Assembly: GCF_002355435.1 (NCBI RefSeq)
Contig: NZ_AP017313.1
Location: 6,262,001 to 6,326,000 of the forward strand
DNA: 64,000 bases
Source of the DNA: Mucilaginibacter gotjawali
Lineage (GTDB): Bacteria; Bacteroidota; Bacteroidia; Sphingobacteriales; Sphingobacteriaceae
Reading direction: 5' to 3'
In this document: positions 26,226-36,064 of the stretch, piece after piece
Position numbering within the stretch: position 1 is the stretch's first letter
How the letters are laid out: every line of letters starts with the position of its first letter
Program-made: the position numbers and the translations under genes
The notes under the pieces: model-generated
Seen by the model: only the letters and a program-made list of their open reading frames with translations
Databases searched by the model: none
Told to the model about the DNA's origin: nothing

Positions 26226-28562
26226 ATGAGTAAAGATCCTTTTGCGCCATTATTGTTACAGGATTCAAACGAGGAAAGTAAATTTCATCTAAAAGAATTC
26301 GTGTTCAAATATTCCATTTACTGGAAGTGGTTCGTGATAGCGCTCGCGCTATCATTGGTGTCCGGCTTTATTTATTTAAAGGTGCATGCGCCCATTTTTT
26401 CTATCCATAGCAGCATTTTAATCAAAGACCAGCAAAAAGGCCTGGGCCAGGAAGATGATATGATGAAACAATTGAACATTTTTTCATCAAATAAAGTTGT
26501 GGACAACGAGATCCAGGTATTGGGCTCATACACCCTGATGAAAGAAGTAGTAGATACCCTTAAGCTAAATGTAACCTATTACTGGCAAGGTTTGTTCCGC
26601 AAAGTAGAACTCTACAATAGGAGCCCTTTAAAATTGGAGCAAATTTCCACGACTTCGGAAACATATAAAAAGCCATTAAAAATAGCAATACTGAATGGAG
26701 AAAGTGCCGCTGTTAACGGCCAAAAGATATTTTTTAATAAAGAAACCAAAACGCCTTATGGCATTATCAAACTCAGCAAAACCGGGAAAAGCCCCGAAAT
26801 GAAGTCGATAATCGTCAATATTGCTCCACCAAAAAACGTTGCTGAAGACCTTTCAAGTGCAATAAGGATAGAGCCGAGCAGTAAAATGTCAACCGTACTG
26901 GTAATGACAATTGAAAATACGATCCCTGAAAAAGGCGAGGATATATTAAATCAATTGATCAATGCTTATAACGCTGCCGGTTTGGCTGACAAAAATTTGT
27001 CGGCGTCAAATACATTGCTATTTATCAACGAACGACTGAAGCTGATATCCGGCGAATTGGGTACTGCCGAAAAACAGGTTGAAGATTATAAATCGAAGGA
27101 AGGAATTACAGATATCAGCGCAGCATCGCAGATATTTTTACAAAACGTTCAAACAAATGATACACAGTTAAATACAGTAAAACTACAACAAAGTGTATTA
27201 AATGACATTGAAAAACATGTTACTTCTGCCAGTAACGACCAGGGCTCCATTCCACAAACCCTGATGGGGCTCGACGACCCTACCCTGCTCAGCCTTATCG
27301 GGCAACTCTCGCAGATGGAATTGCAACGACAGGCAACGGTTAAAGTTGTTAAACCAGGCAATCCCATAGTACAGGGTATTGACGAACAGATAGCTACCTT
27401 AAAGCACAATATCTACGATAATATTGAAACGCTTAAAAGGAGTTTGGATGTTACCCGTCAGCAATTGGAAAAAACGAGCAATAACATGACCGGTATGATC
27501 AAAACTGTGCCGGTTAAAGAACGAAAGCTGGTTGATATTACCCGTCAGCAAACTATAAAAGACGACTTATATACGTTTTTACTAAAAAACAGGGAACAAA
27601 CTGAATTATCCTTTGCGTCAACAGTGTCAGATACCAGGACAGTTGACAGGGCCATTAGCAGTGATGAACCTATAAAACCCAAAAAAGGCATCGTCCTGCT
27701 TTTGTTTTCTTTATTCGGGCTCGCGATCCCAGTTGCGGTAATCTATGTAATGGACCTGTGGAACGATAAGATCAAAAGCCGCAGCGACATTGAAAAAGAT
27801 TGCAGCATTCCCGTTCTCGCCGAAATTTCTCAAACAGAGAATTCGAATGAGCTCGTTCTGGAAATGGGCAGGTCTGCAATTGGAGAGCAGATCCGCGCAT
27901 TGCGTACCAATCTTTCTTTCTTATCCCCGGGCAAAAAACTGCAAACCATTATGCTTACTTCAAGTATCAGTGGCGAGGGAAAATCATTTATTTCGTTAAA
28001 CCTGGGTGCAAGTTTGTCCATTACCGGCAAAAAAGTGATCATTCTTGAATTCGACCTCAGGAAGCCTAAATTACAGGAAAAGTTAAATATTGATCATAAA
28101 ACCGGGCTAAGCAACTACCTGATCGGGTATGCCGAATTAGATGATATTATCTATTCGGTTCCCGGGTATGAAAATTATCACATCATAACCTGCGGGCTCA
28201 TACCACCTAACCCTGTGGAGTTATTGGTAGATGGGCGCATGGATGAATTATTTACCATACTCCGTCTTAGGTATGATTATATAATAGTTGACGCACCGCC
28301 AATTGGCCTTGTAACCGACGCCCTTGTTATTGAAAAATATACTGATGCTACGTTTTATGTTATCCGTCACGAGTATACACCCAAAGTCCGCTTAAAGTAC
28401 ATCAATGCGCTGTATAAAGAGGGCCGTTTTAAAAACCTTAATTTGATTATGAACGGTATCCAGCAAAAAGGCAAATATGGCTATGGTTACGGATATGGCT
28501 ATGGATACGGGTACGGGTACGGGTTCGGGTATTATGAAAGTCCGGAAAAAGCAGTAAAGTGA
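26226..28562 (+). CDS. Polysaccharide co-polymerase with tyrosine autokinase domain (Wzc-like)
   Basis: A 778-aa inner-membrane protein that controls chain length and export. Wzz-type N-terminal region with a membrane segment (about 35-52), long periplasmic helices, a second membrane segment (about 483-505), then a BY-kinase domain: Walker A SSISGEGKS near 577, Walker A' ILEFDLRKP and Walker B YIIVDAPP. The C-terminus is a tyrosine cluster of alternating Gly-Tyr (about residues 752-772), the usual autophosphorylation tail, encoded by near-identical 6-bp units at 28479-28538. Confidence 0.93.
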   Translation: MSKDPFAPLLLQDSNEESKFHLKEFVFKYSIYWKWFVIALALSLVSGFIYLKVHAPIFSIHSSILIKDQQKGLGQEDDMMKQLNIFSSNKVVDNEIQVLGSYTLMKEVVDTLKLNVTYYWQGLFRKVELYNRSPLKLEQISTTSETYKKPLKIAILNGESAAVNGQKIFFNKETKTPYGIIKLSKTGKSPEMKSIIVNIAPPKNVAEDLSSAIRIEPSSKMSTVLVMTIENTIPEKGEDILNQLINAYNAAGLADKNLSASNTLLFINERLKLISGELGTAEKQVEDYKSKEGITDISAASQIFLQNVQTNDTQLNTVKLQQSVLNDIEKHVTSASNDQGSIPQTLMGLDDPTLLSLIGQLSQMELQRQATVKVVKPGNPIVQGIDEQIATLKHNIYDNIETLKRSLDVTRQQLEKTSNNMTGMIKTVPVKERKLVDITRQQTIKDDLYTFLLKNREQTELSFASTVSDTRTVDRAISSDEPIKPKKGIVLLLFSLFGLAIPVAVIYVMDLWNDKIKSRSDIEKDCSIPVLAEISQTENSNELVLEMGRSAIGEQIRALRTNLSFLSPGKKLQTIMLTSSISGEGKSFISLNLGASLSITGKKVIILEFDLRKPKLQEKLNIDHKTGLSNYLIGYAELDDIIYSVPGYENYHIITCGLIPPNPVELLVDGRMDELFTILRLRYDYIIVDAPPIGLVTDALVIEKYTDATFYVIRHEYTPKVRLKYINALYKEGRFKNLNLIMNGIQQKGKYGYGYGYGYGYGYGYGFGYYESPEKAVK

Positions 28563-28634
28563 ATTTTATTGGTGGGATATTGAAAAATGGGCATATCAGC
28601 AATTACTGAATGTTAATTCAATTAAACGAGTTAA

Positions 28635-30197
28635 ATGGCCGAAAAAGAAAATATCGTAGGGGAAGGCAGAAAAAAAGCGACCATTTGGAATCTTTTTTTC
28701 CTGAACATTGGGTTTATCATCACATTGATAAACGGTGTATTGATCATTCCTTTATATCTGCACTATATGGACGGCGCAGTATATGGGGCCTGGCTGGCAA
28801 CCGGCAATGTACTCACCTGGATTACTATCGTCGACCCGGGAGTAGCCGGCGTTCTTTTACAACGTGTATCTTATGCGTTGGGTGAGAAAAATGAAAAAGA
28901 GCTTGGTTTAGCCATAAGCTCGGGCATTTTAATTGCGATTGTATTATTCATATTATCAATTATCGTTGGTTATGGTCTGTCATATTTTATCGGTAGCATC
29001 GCCAATATTGATATGCATTACCGCAGCGATATTGTCAAAGCCTTCAGGATCGCCTTATGGGGCACCTCGTTTAGCCTGTTAGCCGACACTTTTCGCAACA
29101 TAATATTAGCCTGGCACAAAACCAAACTTCACGGAATCCTTTTATACAGCTGTATTGTTGCAGCAAATATTGTTACTGTAGTGCTGTTAGTGCTTAAATT
29201 CGGGGTGTATGCACTTGCCTACAGCAGCCTTTTTTTGGGTCTGTCTATTTTACTTTTCGCTATTACCTGCACCTGTATTTTGCTTAAGCGAAATAAAATC
29301 AAGTTGGCCTTTCAATTTACTTATTTCAAATCGTTTTCAAAGGTATTCGTCTTTACATTTTCCAGTAACCTTTTTGAAACCCTGGCCGCCAATATCGACC
29401 TCATTATAGTATCGAGATATATTGGTTCAAAAGCAGTAGCGGTACTCGACCTGTCACGCCGCCCGCTCAGAATTGTCTCTGGCCTGGCTAATAACATTAC
29501 TATTTCAATGCTGCCTTCATTGCCCCATTTATTCGGGGCAAATGAAAAGGAGAAGATCCGGATTGTTATCATGCGGATTTGGACGATACTGCTTTGGGTA
29601 GCAGGCTTTATTATATGCGGATTTATTTTGTTTAGCGCTAACCTTACTGAAAATTGGGTGGGGAAACAATTTTGGATTGGAAACAGCAACAATATCATCC
29701 TGTGCACCTCATTCCTCTTATTATCCATCGGCTATAACTTATCAAACATTACCCTTTCTATGGGGCATATAAAAAGCAACAGTTTAATCAGCATGGCAAG
29801 AAGCATTGCTTATGTGGTCCTGTTATTGGTGCTTTCAAAGGTGCTCGGCATGACTGGTGTTTTACTAGCATTCCTTATCCCTACGCTGATACTAATCGCC
29901 TATTACCCTAAAAAGGTGTTCCGGAAGGCAAACCTGTCTGCACAAAATTTAAAAGAGTTGATACATGAAAGTTTATTGACAGGGATTATAGTGGCAGGTT
30001 GCATCCTGATTTCTTATTCTTTTAAATACCACCTTTCATGGTTTGGTTTGATAGGATTTAGTGCGCTTTACAGTGTTGTATTCCTTGTTTTGCTTTTTTC
30101 ACTAAGCAAGCGTTTCCGTGGGGAACTGAACATAGCTGTAGGCGTGTTTACAGTAAAGGCCAAGGCGATTGTTCAATTATTATTACCAAGTTTTTAA
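28635..30197 (+). CDS. Lipid-linked oligosaccharide flippase (Wzx/MATE-like)
   Basis: A 520-aa polytopic membrane protein with about 12-14 hydrophobic segments, the plan of Wzx flippases, which move undecaprenyl-linked repeat units to the periplasmic side. Recognisable stretches are NIGFIITLINGVLIIPLYLHYM near the N-terminus and the conserved VLDLSRRPLRIVSGLANNI in the middle. Its place between Wzc and the glycosyltransferases, with a Wzy-like polymerase downstream, indicates a Wzx/Wzy-dependent pathway. Confidence 0.85.
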   Translation: MAEKENIVGEGRKKATIWNLFFLNIGFIITLINGVLIIPLYLHYMDGAVYGAWLATGNVLTWITIVDPGVAGVLLQRVSYALGEKNEKELGLAISSGILIAIVLFILSIIVGYGLSYFIGSIANIDMHYRSDIVKAFRIALWGTSFSLLADTFRNIILAWHKTKLHGILLYSCIVAANIVTVVLLVLKFGVYALAYSSLFLGLSILLFAITCTCILLKRNKIKLAFQFTYFKSFSKVFVFTFSSNLFETLAANIDLIIVSRYIGSKAVAVLDLSRRPLRIVSGLANNITISMLPSLPHLFGANEKEKIRIVIMRIWTILLWVAGFIICGFILFSANLTENWVGKQFWIGNSNNIILCTSFLLLSIGYNLSNITLSMGHIKSNSLISMARSIAYVVLLLVLSKVLGMTGVLLAFLIPTLILIAYYPKKVFRKANLSAQNLKELIHESLLTGIIVAGCILISYSFKYHLSWFGLIGFSALYSVVFLVLLFSLSKRFRGELNIAVGVFTVKAKAIVQLLLPSF

Positions 30198-30214
30198 ATG
30201 AAAAAAGGAAGAAT

Positions 30215-31303
30215 ATGAATGCTCCCTCAACAAGTTTTGCTCCGGCGCCAATGTATGAAAAAGAGCTGAAGCGGGAAAAGCTGAAGCGAAAGATCAATTC
30301 TTTTATCCTGCGTAAAATTGATGGTACACCTTTACAGTTCAGGCTGTACCGCGCCTACTGGCATTACAAATTAAACAGTAACAAAAAAGCAATAAATGCA
30401 GAATTTAAAAGCACACATTTTTTAACCCAGAAACCAAATTATGGGGCTGGTATAGGCCATCAGTTGGCAAACTGGAATTCGGGATTGTATTTTTCCGGCC
30501 TTTTTAAAGTACGGTTTGCACACTTCCCTTTTTCAACAGCTAAATGGGAAAACTTTTTGGGCTTTGGCGAGGGCGAGCTTTTGGCCCCTCCTTTTTTTAC
30601 GGATAAAAGATTTAAAGTGGTACGGTTGCCAAGGTTCAACTCCATTAAAAAAGAAGAAATACAGTTAATAGGCGATATTATAAATTCGTATGAGCGCCCC
30701 TTTATATTATTTCTTTTGGAGATCGACCAGGGTTATGTAAATCAATTTGATACATATCAACTGCTATCGGAGAAATTTTTCAAAGCCAAGGCCCGAAAAA
30801 ATGACCGACTGATCTTTTCTCCCGAAAAATTCAATATCGCCATCCACATCAGGCGCCGCATGAAAATTGAAACAGAGGAAGTATGGAAAGAACGGGGGCT
30901 TAATAATGATTACTATGCAACTATTTTGCGTAAGGTGCTTGCCTTGCTTAAACACAACAAAATTGCAGAGGTTTATTTATTCTCGCAGGGCAACATCAAT
31001 GACTTTCCCGAATTCAAAGAATTTGACAATATCCATTATTGCATGGATATGGGCCCGGAGGATTCTGTTTTGCATATGATAAACGCCGATCTGCTCATCA
31101 GCAGCAAAAGCTCCTTTTCATATAAGCCGGCATTAATATCAAGGCATATACAAATATGCCCGGCATCCTTCTGGCATGGCTACCCTTCATCATCAAATTA
31201 TATTTTGGCCGATAACTCCGGCGATTTCAAAAAGGCCCAACTTTCGGAACAGCTATACTCTTCTGAAAAATTAAAGGGTATATATAATTCTAAACCGCAA
31301 TAA
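30215..31303 (+). CDS. Putative fucosyltransferase-like glycosyltransferase
   Basis: A 362-aa cytosolic protein. A glycine-rich segment, GAGIGHQLANWNSGLYF (about 75-91), and a basic motif, IAIHIRRRMK (about 208-217), resemble the GxGNQ and HxRR nucleotide-binding motifs of fucosyltransferases of the GT11/GT23/GT65 type. The late motif ADLLISSKSSFSYKPALIS also fits that fold. With gmd in the same locus, a GDP-deoxyhexose donor would make sense. Assignment from motifs only. A GGAAG ribosome site precedes ATG 30215. Confidence 0.55.
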   Translation: MNAPSTSFAPAPMYEKELKREKLKRKINSFILRKIDGTPLQFRLYRAYWHYKLNSNKKAINAEFKSTHFLTQKPNYGAGIGHQLANWNSGLYFSGLFKVRFAHFPFSTAKWENFLGFGEGELLAPPFFTDKRFKVVRLPRFNSIKKEEIQLIGDIINSYERPFILFLLEIDQGYVNQFDTYQLLSEKFFKAKARKNDRLIFSPEKFNIAIHIRRRMKIETEEVWKERGLNNDYYATILRKVLALLKHNKIAEVYLFSQGNINDFPEFKEFDNIHYCMDMGPEDSVLHMINADLLISSKSSFSYKPALISRHIQICPASFWHGYPSSSNYILADNSGDFKKAQLSEQLYSSEKLKGIYNSKPQ

Positions 31304-31318
31304 AAACAACTTGTATAA

Positions 31319-32578
31319 ATGAAGAAGGCAACTATAATCGGTTCGGGAATCTCAGGATTAAGCATAGCAAATATGTTATCGGGGCGGTTTGCAGTTAAAG
31401 TTTTAGAAAGATCAGATAAAACAGGCGGCTTAATAAAATGTGAGCGGATAAATGGCAATCTTTTTCACAGGGTTGGCGGACATGTATTTAACAGCAAAAA
31501 TCAATTGGTGCTGGATTGGTTTTGGAAGCATTTTAACAGGGATAACGAATTTCTTCAGGCAAAACGGAATGCCAAAATATTGCTTGCAGGCAAACTGATT
31601 GGATATCCGCTGGAAAACTACCTTTATCAACTGCCCGAAGAGCAGTTAAGGCCGATAATTGACGAACTTTTAACATTAATTGCAACCGGTAAAAAGGAGG
31701 CCGGCAGCTACGGTAATTTTAAAGACTTCCTGGTGGGCAACTTTGGGGTAAACCTTTACAATCTATATTTCGGCCCGTACAACTCCAAGATCTGGAATAC
31801 CGATATCAGCAAGGTACCGCTTGAATGGCTGGACGGCAAATTGCCGATGCCGCAAATACGCGAAGTGATTGTCAGTAATATCATAAAGCGCGAAGAGTCA
31901 TCAATGGTACATGCTGCATTTTATTATCCAAAAAGAGATGGCTCCCAATTTATTATCGACAAACTGGCAGAACAGCAGGATATCAGTTTATCATACCATG
32001 TTTCTGACATTAAATTTCAAAATGGCCAGTTAGCATTGAACAATGGAGACATCGTTACCGATGTTTTGGTTTATTGCGGCGATGTACGCCAGCTGGCATC
32101 TATCATTAACATTGATGATGATACGCTGAACGAGGCGCTGAAAAATGTAAGCGATTTGCTTTCAAACGGAACATCAAATGTTTTGTGCGAGACGGATGAT
32201 AATGATTTGTCGTGGTTATACCTTCCCGAGGATAAATTTAAAGCGCACCGGATTATTTATACCGGAAATTTTAGCGGGACAAATAACGAAGGCAGTAAAA
32301 GAAAGACGTGTGTGGTCGAATTTTCGGGCAAGCAGGAAAAGCCAACAATGATTGAAGAGTTGGCCCTGCTTCCCGGAAACCTTTCACCGCTGGCCTTTAA
32401 TTATGAGCCCGACTCGTACATCATCCAGCAAAACGGAACGCGCGACAAAATAGCCAGGTTGAAAGAGTTGCTGGTCACATATAATATTTACCTGCTGGGC
32501 AGGTTTGGCGAATGGGAATATTACAATATGGATAAATGTATTGAAGCTGCAATGGAATTAAATGAAAAATTAAGTTAA
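31319..32578 (+). CDS. FAD-dependent oxidoreductase, UDP-galactopyranose mutase-like
   Basis: A 419-aa flavoprotein with an N-terminal FAD loop (IIGSGISGLSIANML, 6-20) and LERSDKTGGLIKCERI. Segments such as HRVGGHVFNSKNQLV, GKLIGYPLENYLYQL and YFGPYNSKIWNTDISKVPLEW match the UDP-galactopyranose mutase and protoporphyrinogen oxidase-like group used in surface sugar pathways. It might make a furanose sugar or act as a related NAD(P)-binding oxidoreductase. The RGRF-type C-terminal motif is present (LGRFGEWEYYNMDKCI). Confidence 0.75.
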   Translation: MKKATIIGSGISGLSIANMLSGRFAVKVLERSDKTGGLIKCERINGNLFHRVGGHVFNSKNQLVLDWFWKHFNRDNEFLQAKRNAKILLAGKLIGYPLENYLYQLPEEQLRPIIDELLTLIATGKKEAGSYGNFKDFLVGNFGVNLYNLYFGPYNSKIWNTDISKVPLEWLDGKLPMPQIREVIVSNIIKREESSMVHAAFYYPKRDGSQFIIDKLAEQQDISLSYHVSDIKFQNGQLALNNGDIVTDVLVYCGDVRQLASIINIDDDTLNEALKNVSDLLSNGTSNVLCETDDNDLSWLYLPEDKFKAHRIIYTGNFSGTNNEGSKRKTCVVEFSGKQEKPTMIEELALLPGNLSPLAFNYEPDSYIIQQNGTRDKIARLKELLVTYNIYLLGRFGEWEYYNMDKCIEAAMELNEKLS

Positions 32579-32603
32579 CCAGGTTAAAGTAAATATCAGA
32601 CCT

Positions 32604-33701
32604 ATGAAATCCATCGCTGTAAATCGAACACAAAAAGAAAAAGGAAGCCGGTTGGCCGAATTGGATGCTTTAAGGGGGCTTGCTGTTTTAACAGTGATGC
32701 TTTATCACTATACCTATGCTTACGACTTTCATTTTAAGCTTTTTTCGGATCATAAACTTTATTTAAGCCATGGTAACCTGGCTGTTCATTTATTTTTTAT
32801 CATCAGTGGGTTTGTAATATTCATGACCCTTGAGCGAAGCAAAAATAAGTTTGATTTTATTGTCTCCCGGTTTTCACGCTTATACCCCGCTTACTGGACA
32901 GCTATATTCCTAACGGCATTTATTATAACTATTTTACCGGTACCCACGCTGGGCCATTATACTCCAAAAGAGATTCTGTACAATATAACCATGTTCCAGG
33001 GGTTTACCAAGGTGCGGTTGATTGATCAGGTTTACTGGACTTTAAAAATGGAGCTTACGTTCTATATTCTTATGTATGGCCTTTACCTGGCCAGGTTGCT
33101 TCGAAAGATCGAGATCATATGTATAGGCTGGCTTACTTTATCGCTCATATCCTCACTTTTCAGCATTCATTTTAAAAAATATATCGATGTGCTGTTTATA
33201 CTGGAATACGCGCCATTATTTATTGCCGGCATTAACTTTTACCGAATAAAAACAAACGGCGCAAGCTTTTTAAACAATGTAATTATTGGCACAAGTTTCC
33301 TGGTGGAGTGTAAATGGTTATTAACCCATCCGGATGAAAACTACGGCTCGCTGGCTATCCTGGCTGGTATTTATGCCGTGTTTTACTTATTCACTTACGA
33401 AAAACTTTCGTGGCTTAATAATAAGGTATTGCTGTTTTTAGGTACAATTTCCTATTCGCTATACCTGCTGCACAATGTTATCGGGTACGCCATAATTTAC
33501 CGGTTGCGCCAGTTTTCAGATCTGCAGTTGTTTTATGTAATTGTGCCGCTCATATTTTCGGTGCTGCTCGCCACAACCTTGACTTACGCTATTGAAAAAC
33601 CTGCATTGAAGTATATCAGGGATGCTTACAAAAAATGGAAAGCAAAAAAAGTTGTTTATGAAACGGAGGCGTTGGTTAAGGAGCCACTAAGTAACTGTTA
33701 A
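32604..33701 (+). CDS. Acyltransferase family 3 (OafA-like) membrane O-acyltransferase
   Basis: A 365-aa integral membrane enzyme with about 10 hydrophobic segments. Family signatures: the N-terminal ELDALRGLAVLTVMLYHY with the active histidine, FFIISGFVIFMTLERSK and RFSRLYPAYW. These proteins O-acetylate or O-acylate polysaccharides across the inner membrane. Last 30 residues are a charged cytoplasmic tail. Acts on the EPS repeat unit, by context. Confidence 0.88.
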   Translation: MKSIAVNRTQKEKGSRLAELDALRGLAVLTVMLYHYTYAYDFHFKLFSDHKLYLSHGNLAVHLFFIISGFVIFMTLERSKNKFDFIVSRFSRLYPAYWTAIFLTAFIITILPVPTLGHYTPKEILYNITMFQGFTKVRLIDQVYWTLKMELTFYILMYGLYLARLLRKIEIICIGWLTLSLISSLFSIHFKKYIDVLFILEYAPLFIAGINFYRIKTNGASFLNNVIIGTSFLVECKWLLTHPDENYGSLAILAGIYAVFYLFTYEKLSWLNNKVLLFLGTISYSLYLLHNVIGYAIIYRLRQFSDLQLFYVIVPLIFSVLLATTLTYAIEKPALKYIRDAYKKWKAKKVVYETEALVKEPLSNC

Positions 33702-33715
33702 TCAGCTAATTGATA

Positions 33716-34684
33716 ATGGAAAACATTCTTAATATCCCCATCAGGTCCTTAAAAGGAATTTACAGCAAGATTGATGCTGAAAGCTCAAATTTTGGCCGTA
33801 ACTGGAAATTGTTCCCGGTAAAGGAGTATGCCAATGATTTGATAAAAAACGCGCTGCTGACTGATGATCCTTTTATGGTGGCCAGGTTAGGATCAACAGA
33901 ACTGGCCTGTATGATTAACTATTTGGGTGTAAAGCAGCAAAGTAAATACAAATCGGTTAAAGGCTATGTAACCGGCAAAAGCCCGGCATGGTGGTGGAGC
34001 CAATCCATTATGCAGCAAATGCAGGATTGGTCGGGCTTTTTCCCGGTAGATATTGGAAACATCGAAAGATTTTGCGAAATGATGATCGGAATTTTGCCAA
34101 ATGTTGATGTTTTGGGTTCGTGGCTAAAAGAGGAAAAGTTTTTTAATGAGGAGCTTTCCCGTTCAAAAAAAGTAGTGCTTGAAGACCTTGAACCATTTTT
34201 TACCCCTAATCCCTGGACGTGGGGTTTAGAGGGAAAAAAGGTATTGGTTGTGCACCCTTTTGATGAGGCGATAAAAAATCAGTTTGATGTACGCGAATAT
34301 TTATTTGAAAACAAACTGCTGCCCGATTTTGAATTAACAACCATACCGGCAGTGCAAAGCCTGGCGCGCGAAAATACACCCTATGACAGTTGGTTTGATG
34401 CCCTGGATTCCATGAAGGAAAAGATAGCAGCAACCGACTTCCATGTTTGCATACTGGGTTGCGGCGCTTATGGTTTTCCATTGGCCTCTTTTGTTAAAGA
34501 CATGGGTAAAAAAGCAATTCACCTGGGAGGAGTAACCCAATTGCTGTTTGGTATAAAGGGAAAGCGATGGGAGAACTACATCGTATACCCTTATACTAAT
34601 TTATATAATGAATACTGGATCCGGCCCGGCGATAAAAACCGGCCTAAAAAAGCAGCCATTGTTGAAAGTGCCTGCTATTGGTAG
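33716..34684 (+). CDS. Probable GT-D-fold glycosyltransferase (DUF1792-like)
   Basis: A 322-aa cytosolic protein read from ATG 33716; the upstream TTG at 33710 would add only two residues. The segment PFMVARLGSTELACMINYLG (about 51-70) fits the R-x-G-x-x-E core of GT-D glycosyltransferases, and GCGAYGFPLASFVKDMGKKA followed by HLGGVTQLLFGIKGKRW matches their conserved C-terminal half. GT-D enzymes add glucose or similar sugars to glycans. Exact donor and acceptor unknown. Sits 14 bp after the OafA-like gene. Confidence 0.6.
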   Translation: MENILNIPIRSLKGIYSKIDAESSNFGRNWKLFPVKEYANDLIKNALLTDDPFMVARLGSTELACMINYLGVKQQSKYKSVKGYVTGKSPAWWWSQSIMQQMQDWSGFFPVDIGNIERFCEMMIGILPNVDVLGSWLKEEKFFNEELSRSKKVVLEDLEPFFTPNPWTWGLEGKKVLVVHPFDEAIKNQFDVREYLFENKLLPDFELTTIPAVQSLARENTPYDSWFDALDSMKEKIAATDFHVCILGCGAYGFPLASFVKDMGKKAIHLGGVTQLLFGIKGKRWENYIVYPYTNLYNEYWIRPGDKNRPKKAAIVESACYW

Positions 34685-34709
34685 GCAAATGGAAAGTTGA
34701 GAGATAAAA

Positions 34710-35408
34710 ATGAAGTGGATAAGATTTTCTTTAAAAATAATTCTGTTGCCTGTAAATAATTATTTAAGGGTAACCTTTTCGTTGATCAGGCTTAAATATA
34801 AAAACCCAACAATGAAATTAGTGGGGAAAGTTAGTGTTTCAAAAAGCTCCCGATTTGGCAGGAATAATTACCTGGCACTTAACTGCACGGTGATAAACAC
34901 CACCATGGGTGATTTTTCATACGTTGGCGCAAATTCATTTATTCAAAATGTTACGGTTGGTAAGTTTACCTGTATAGGGCCAAATGTTTATATAGGATTG
35001 GGAAACCACCCTACGGCTGAGTTCTTTTCCATCCATCCTATCTTCTATTCAAAGCTTGCTCAGGCAGGCGGGATCACGTTTGCCGACGATCAATATTTCA
35101 ATGAATATTCAGATTCCTTAATCGGCAATGATGTTTGGATTGGTGCATCGGCAATCATCCGGGGAGGTGTAATGATCGGCAACGGGGCTGTGGTTGCTTC
35201 CGGAGCTGTGGTTACTAAGGATGTCCCTCCTTATGCTATTGTAGGCGGAATCCCTGCAAAGATTATAAAATACCGGTTTGCTGAAGATGAGATTGCGAAA
35301 CTTGATGACCTTAAATGGTGGGATAAGGACGATGAATGGTTTAAACACAATTTTAAGCGAATGCATTCGATAAAAAATATTAATCATTTAACCGGCAATG
35401 TGCGATGA
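34710..35408 (+). CDS. Hexapeptide acyltransferase of the EPS locus, copy A
   Basis: A 232-aa left-handed beta-helix acetyltransferase similar to the CatB/xenobiotic group: NSFIQNVTVGKFTCIGPNV, GLGNHPTAEFFSIHPIFYS with the catalytic histidine, GNDVWIGASAIIRGGVMIG and the end motif YAIVGGIPAKIIKYRF. It would O- or N-acetylate a sugar. A basic hydrophobic N-terminus may bind the membrane. Its stop overlaps the start of the next gene by 4 bp. Confidence 0.85.
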   Translation: MKWIRFSLKIILLPVNNYLRVTFSLIRLKYKNPTMKLVGKVSVSKSSRFGRNNYLALNCTVINTTMGDFSYVGANSFIQNVTVGKFTCIGPNVYIGLGNHPTAEFFSIHPIFYSKLAQAGGITFADDQYFNEYSDSLIGNDVWIGASAIIRGGVMIGNGAVVASGAVVTKDVPPYAIVGGIPAKIIKYRFAEDEIAKLDDLKWWDKDDEWFKHNFKRMHSIKNINHLTGNVR

Positions 35409-36064
35409 CTATTTTTTCTTTTTTATACAGGTCGTTTAAAGCGGTTTTTGAATACATCTACCGGGTATTTTCTTCGGTAGTTACGATTATAAAATTGAAT
35501 GGTAACCAGGTGAATTACGGTTTAGGATTAGTAAGCCGGGGCATTCCACAAATTGAGGTCAACAGTAAAGGAAAAATGTCTATTGGAATAAATTTCAGGA
35601 TGAACAATGGCAACAGGTACAACAAAATCGGCCGTCAGCGTCCTTGCCTTTTTGTGGTTAGCCCAAATGCGGTATTAAGTATTGGTAACAACACGGGCAT
35701 GAGCGGAACTACTATCGTTTGCAGGCAAAAAGTTACCATTGGCGACCACGTAAAAATTGGGGGGAACACCGTAATTTATGATACTGACTTTCACAGCCTT
35801 GATCCTTCTTTAAGGCGAGATCGGTTCACTGATGCGGGAAATACATCAAATGCAGAAGTTATTATTGGTAACGATGTTTTTATCGGGGCCCATTCAACAA
35901 TTTTAAAAGGGGTAACTATTGGTGAAGGCGCCGTCATCGGCGCCGCCTCGCTTGTTGCAAAAAGTATTCCGGCCTATGAGATATGGGCAGGAAATCCGGC
36001 CCGGTTTTTAAAAAAAGTAAATAATGTACAGGTAGAAAATAAAACGCTGGTATACAACAAATGA
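35405..36064 (+). CDS. Hexapeptide acyltransferase of the EPS locus, copy B
   Basis: A 219-aa left-handed beta-helix enzyme: IGNNTGMSGTTIVCRQKVTIG, DTDFHSLDPS with the likely catalytic histidine, IGNDVFIGAHSTILKGVTIG, and the end motif YEIWAGNPARFLKK. It overlaps the preceding gene and the following polymerase gene by 4 bp each, so the three are translationally coupled. Sugar O-acetylation is the usual role; the target is unknown. It is not a recent duplicate of copy A. Confidence 0.85.
   Translation: MTIFSFLYRSFKAVFEYIYRVFSSVVTIIKLNGNQVNYGLGLVSRGIPQIEVNSKGKMSIGINFRMNNGNRYNKIGRQRPCLFVVSPNAVLSIGNNTGMSGTTIVCRQKVTIGDHVKIGGNTVIYDTDFHSLDPSLRRDRFTDAGNTSNAEVIIGNDVFIGAHSTILKGVTIGEGAVIGAASLVAKSIPAYEIWAGNPARFLKKVNNVQVENKTLVYNK

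Noticed and set aside
33710..33715. TTG 33710 as start of the GT-D-like gene
   Set aside because: ATG 33716 is two codons further and a stronger start codon.
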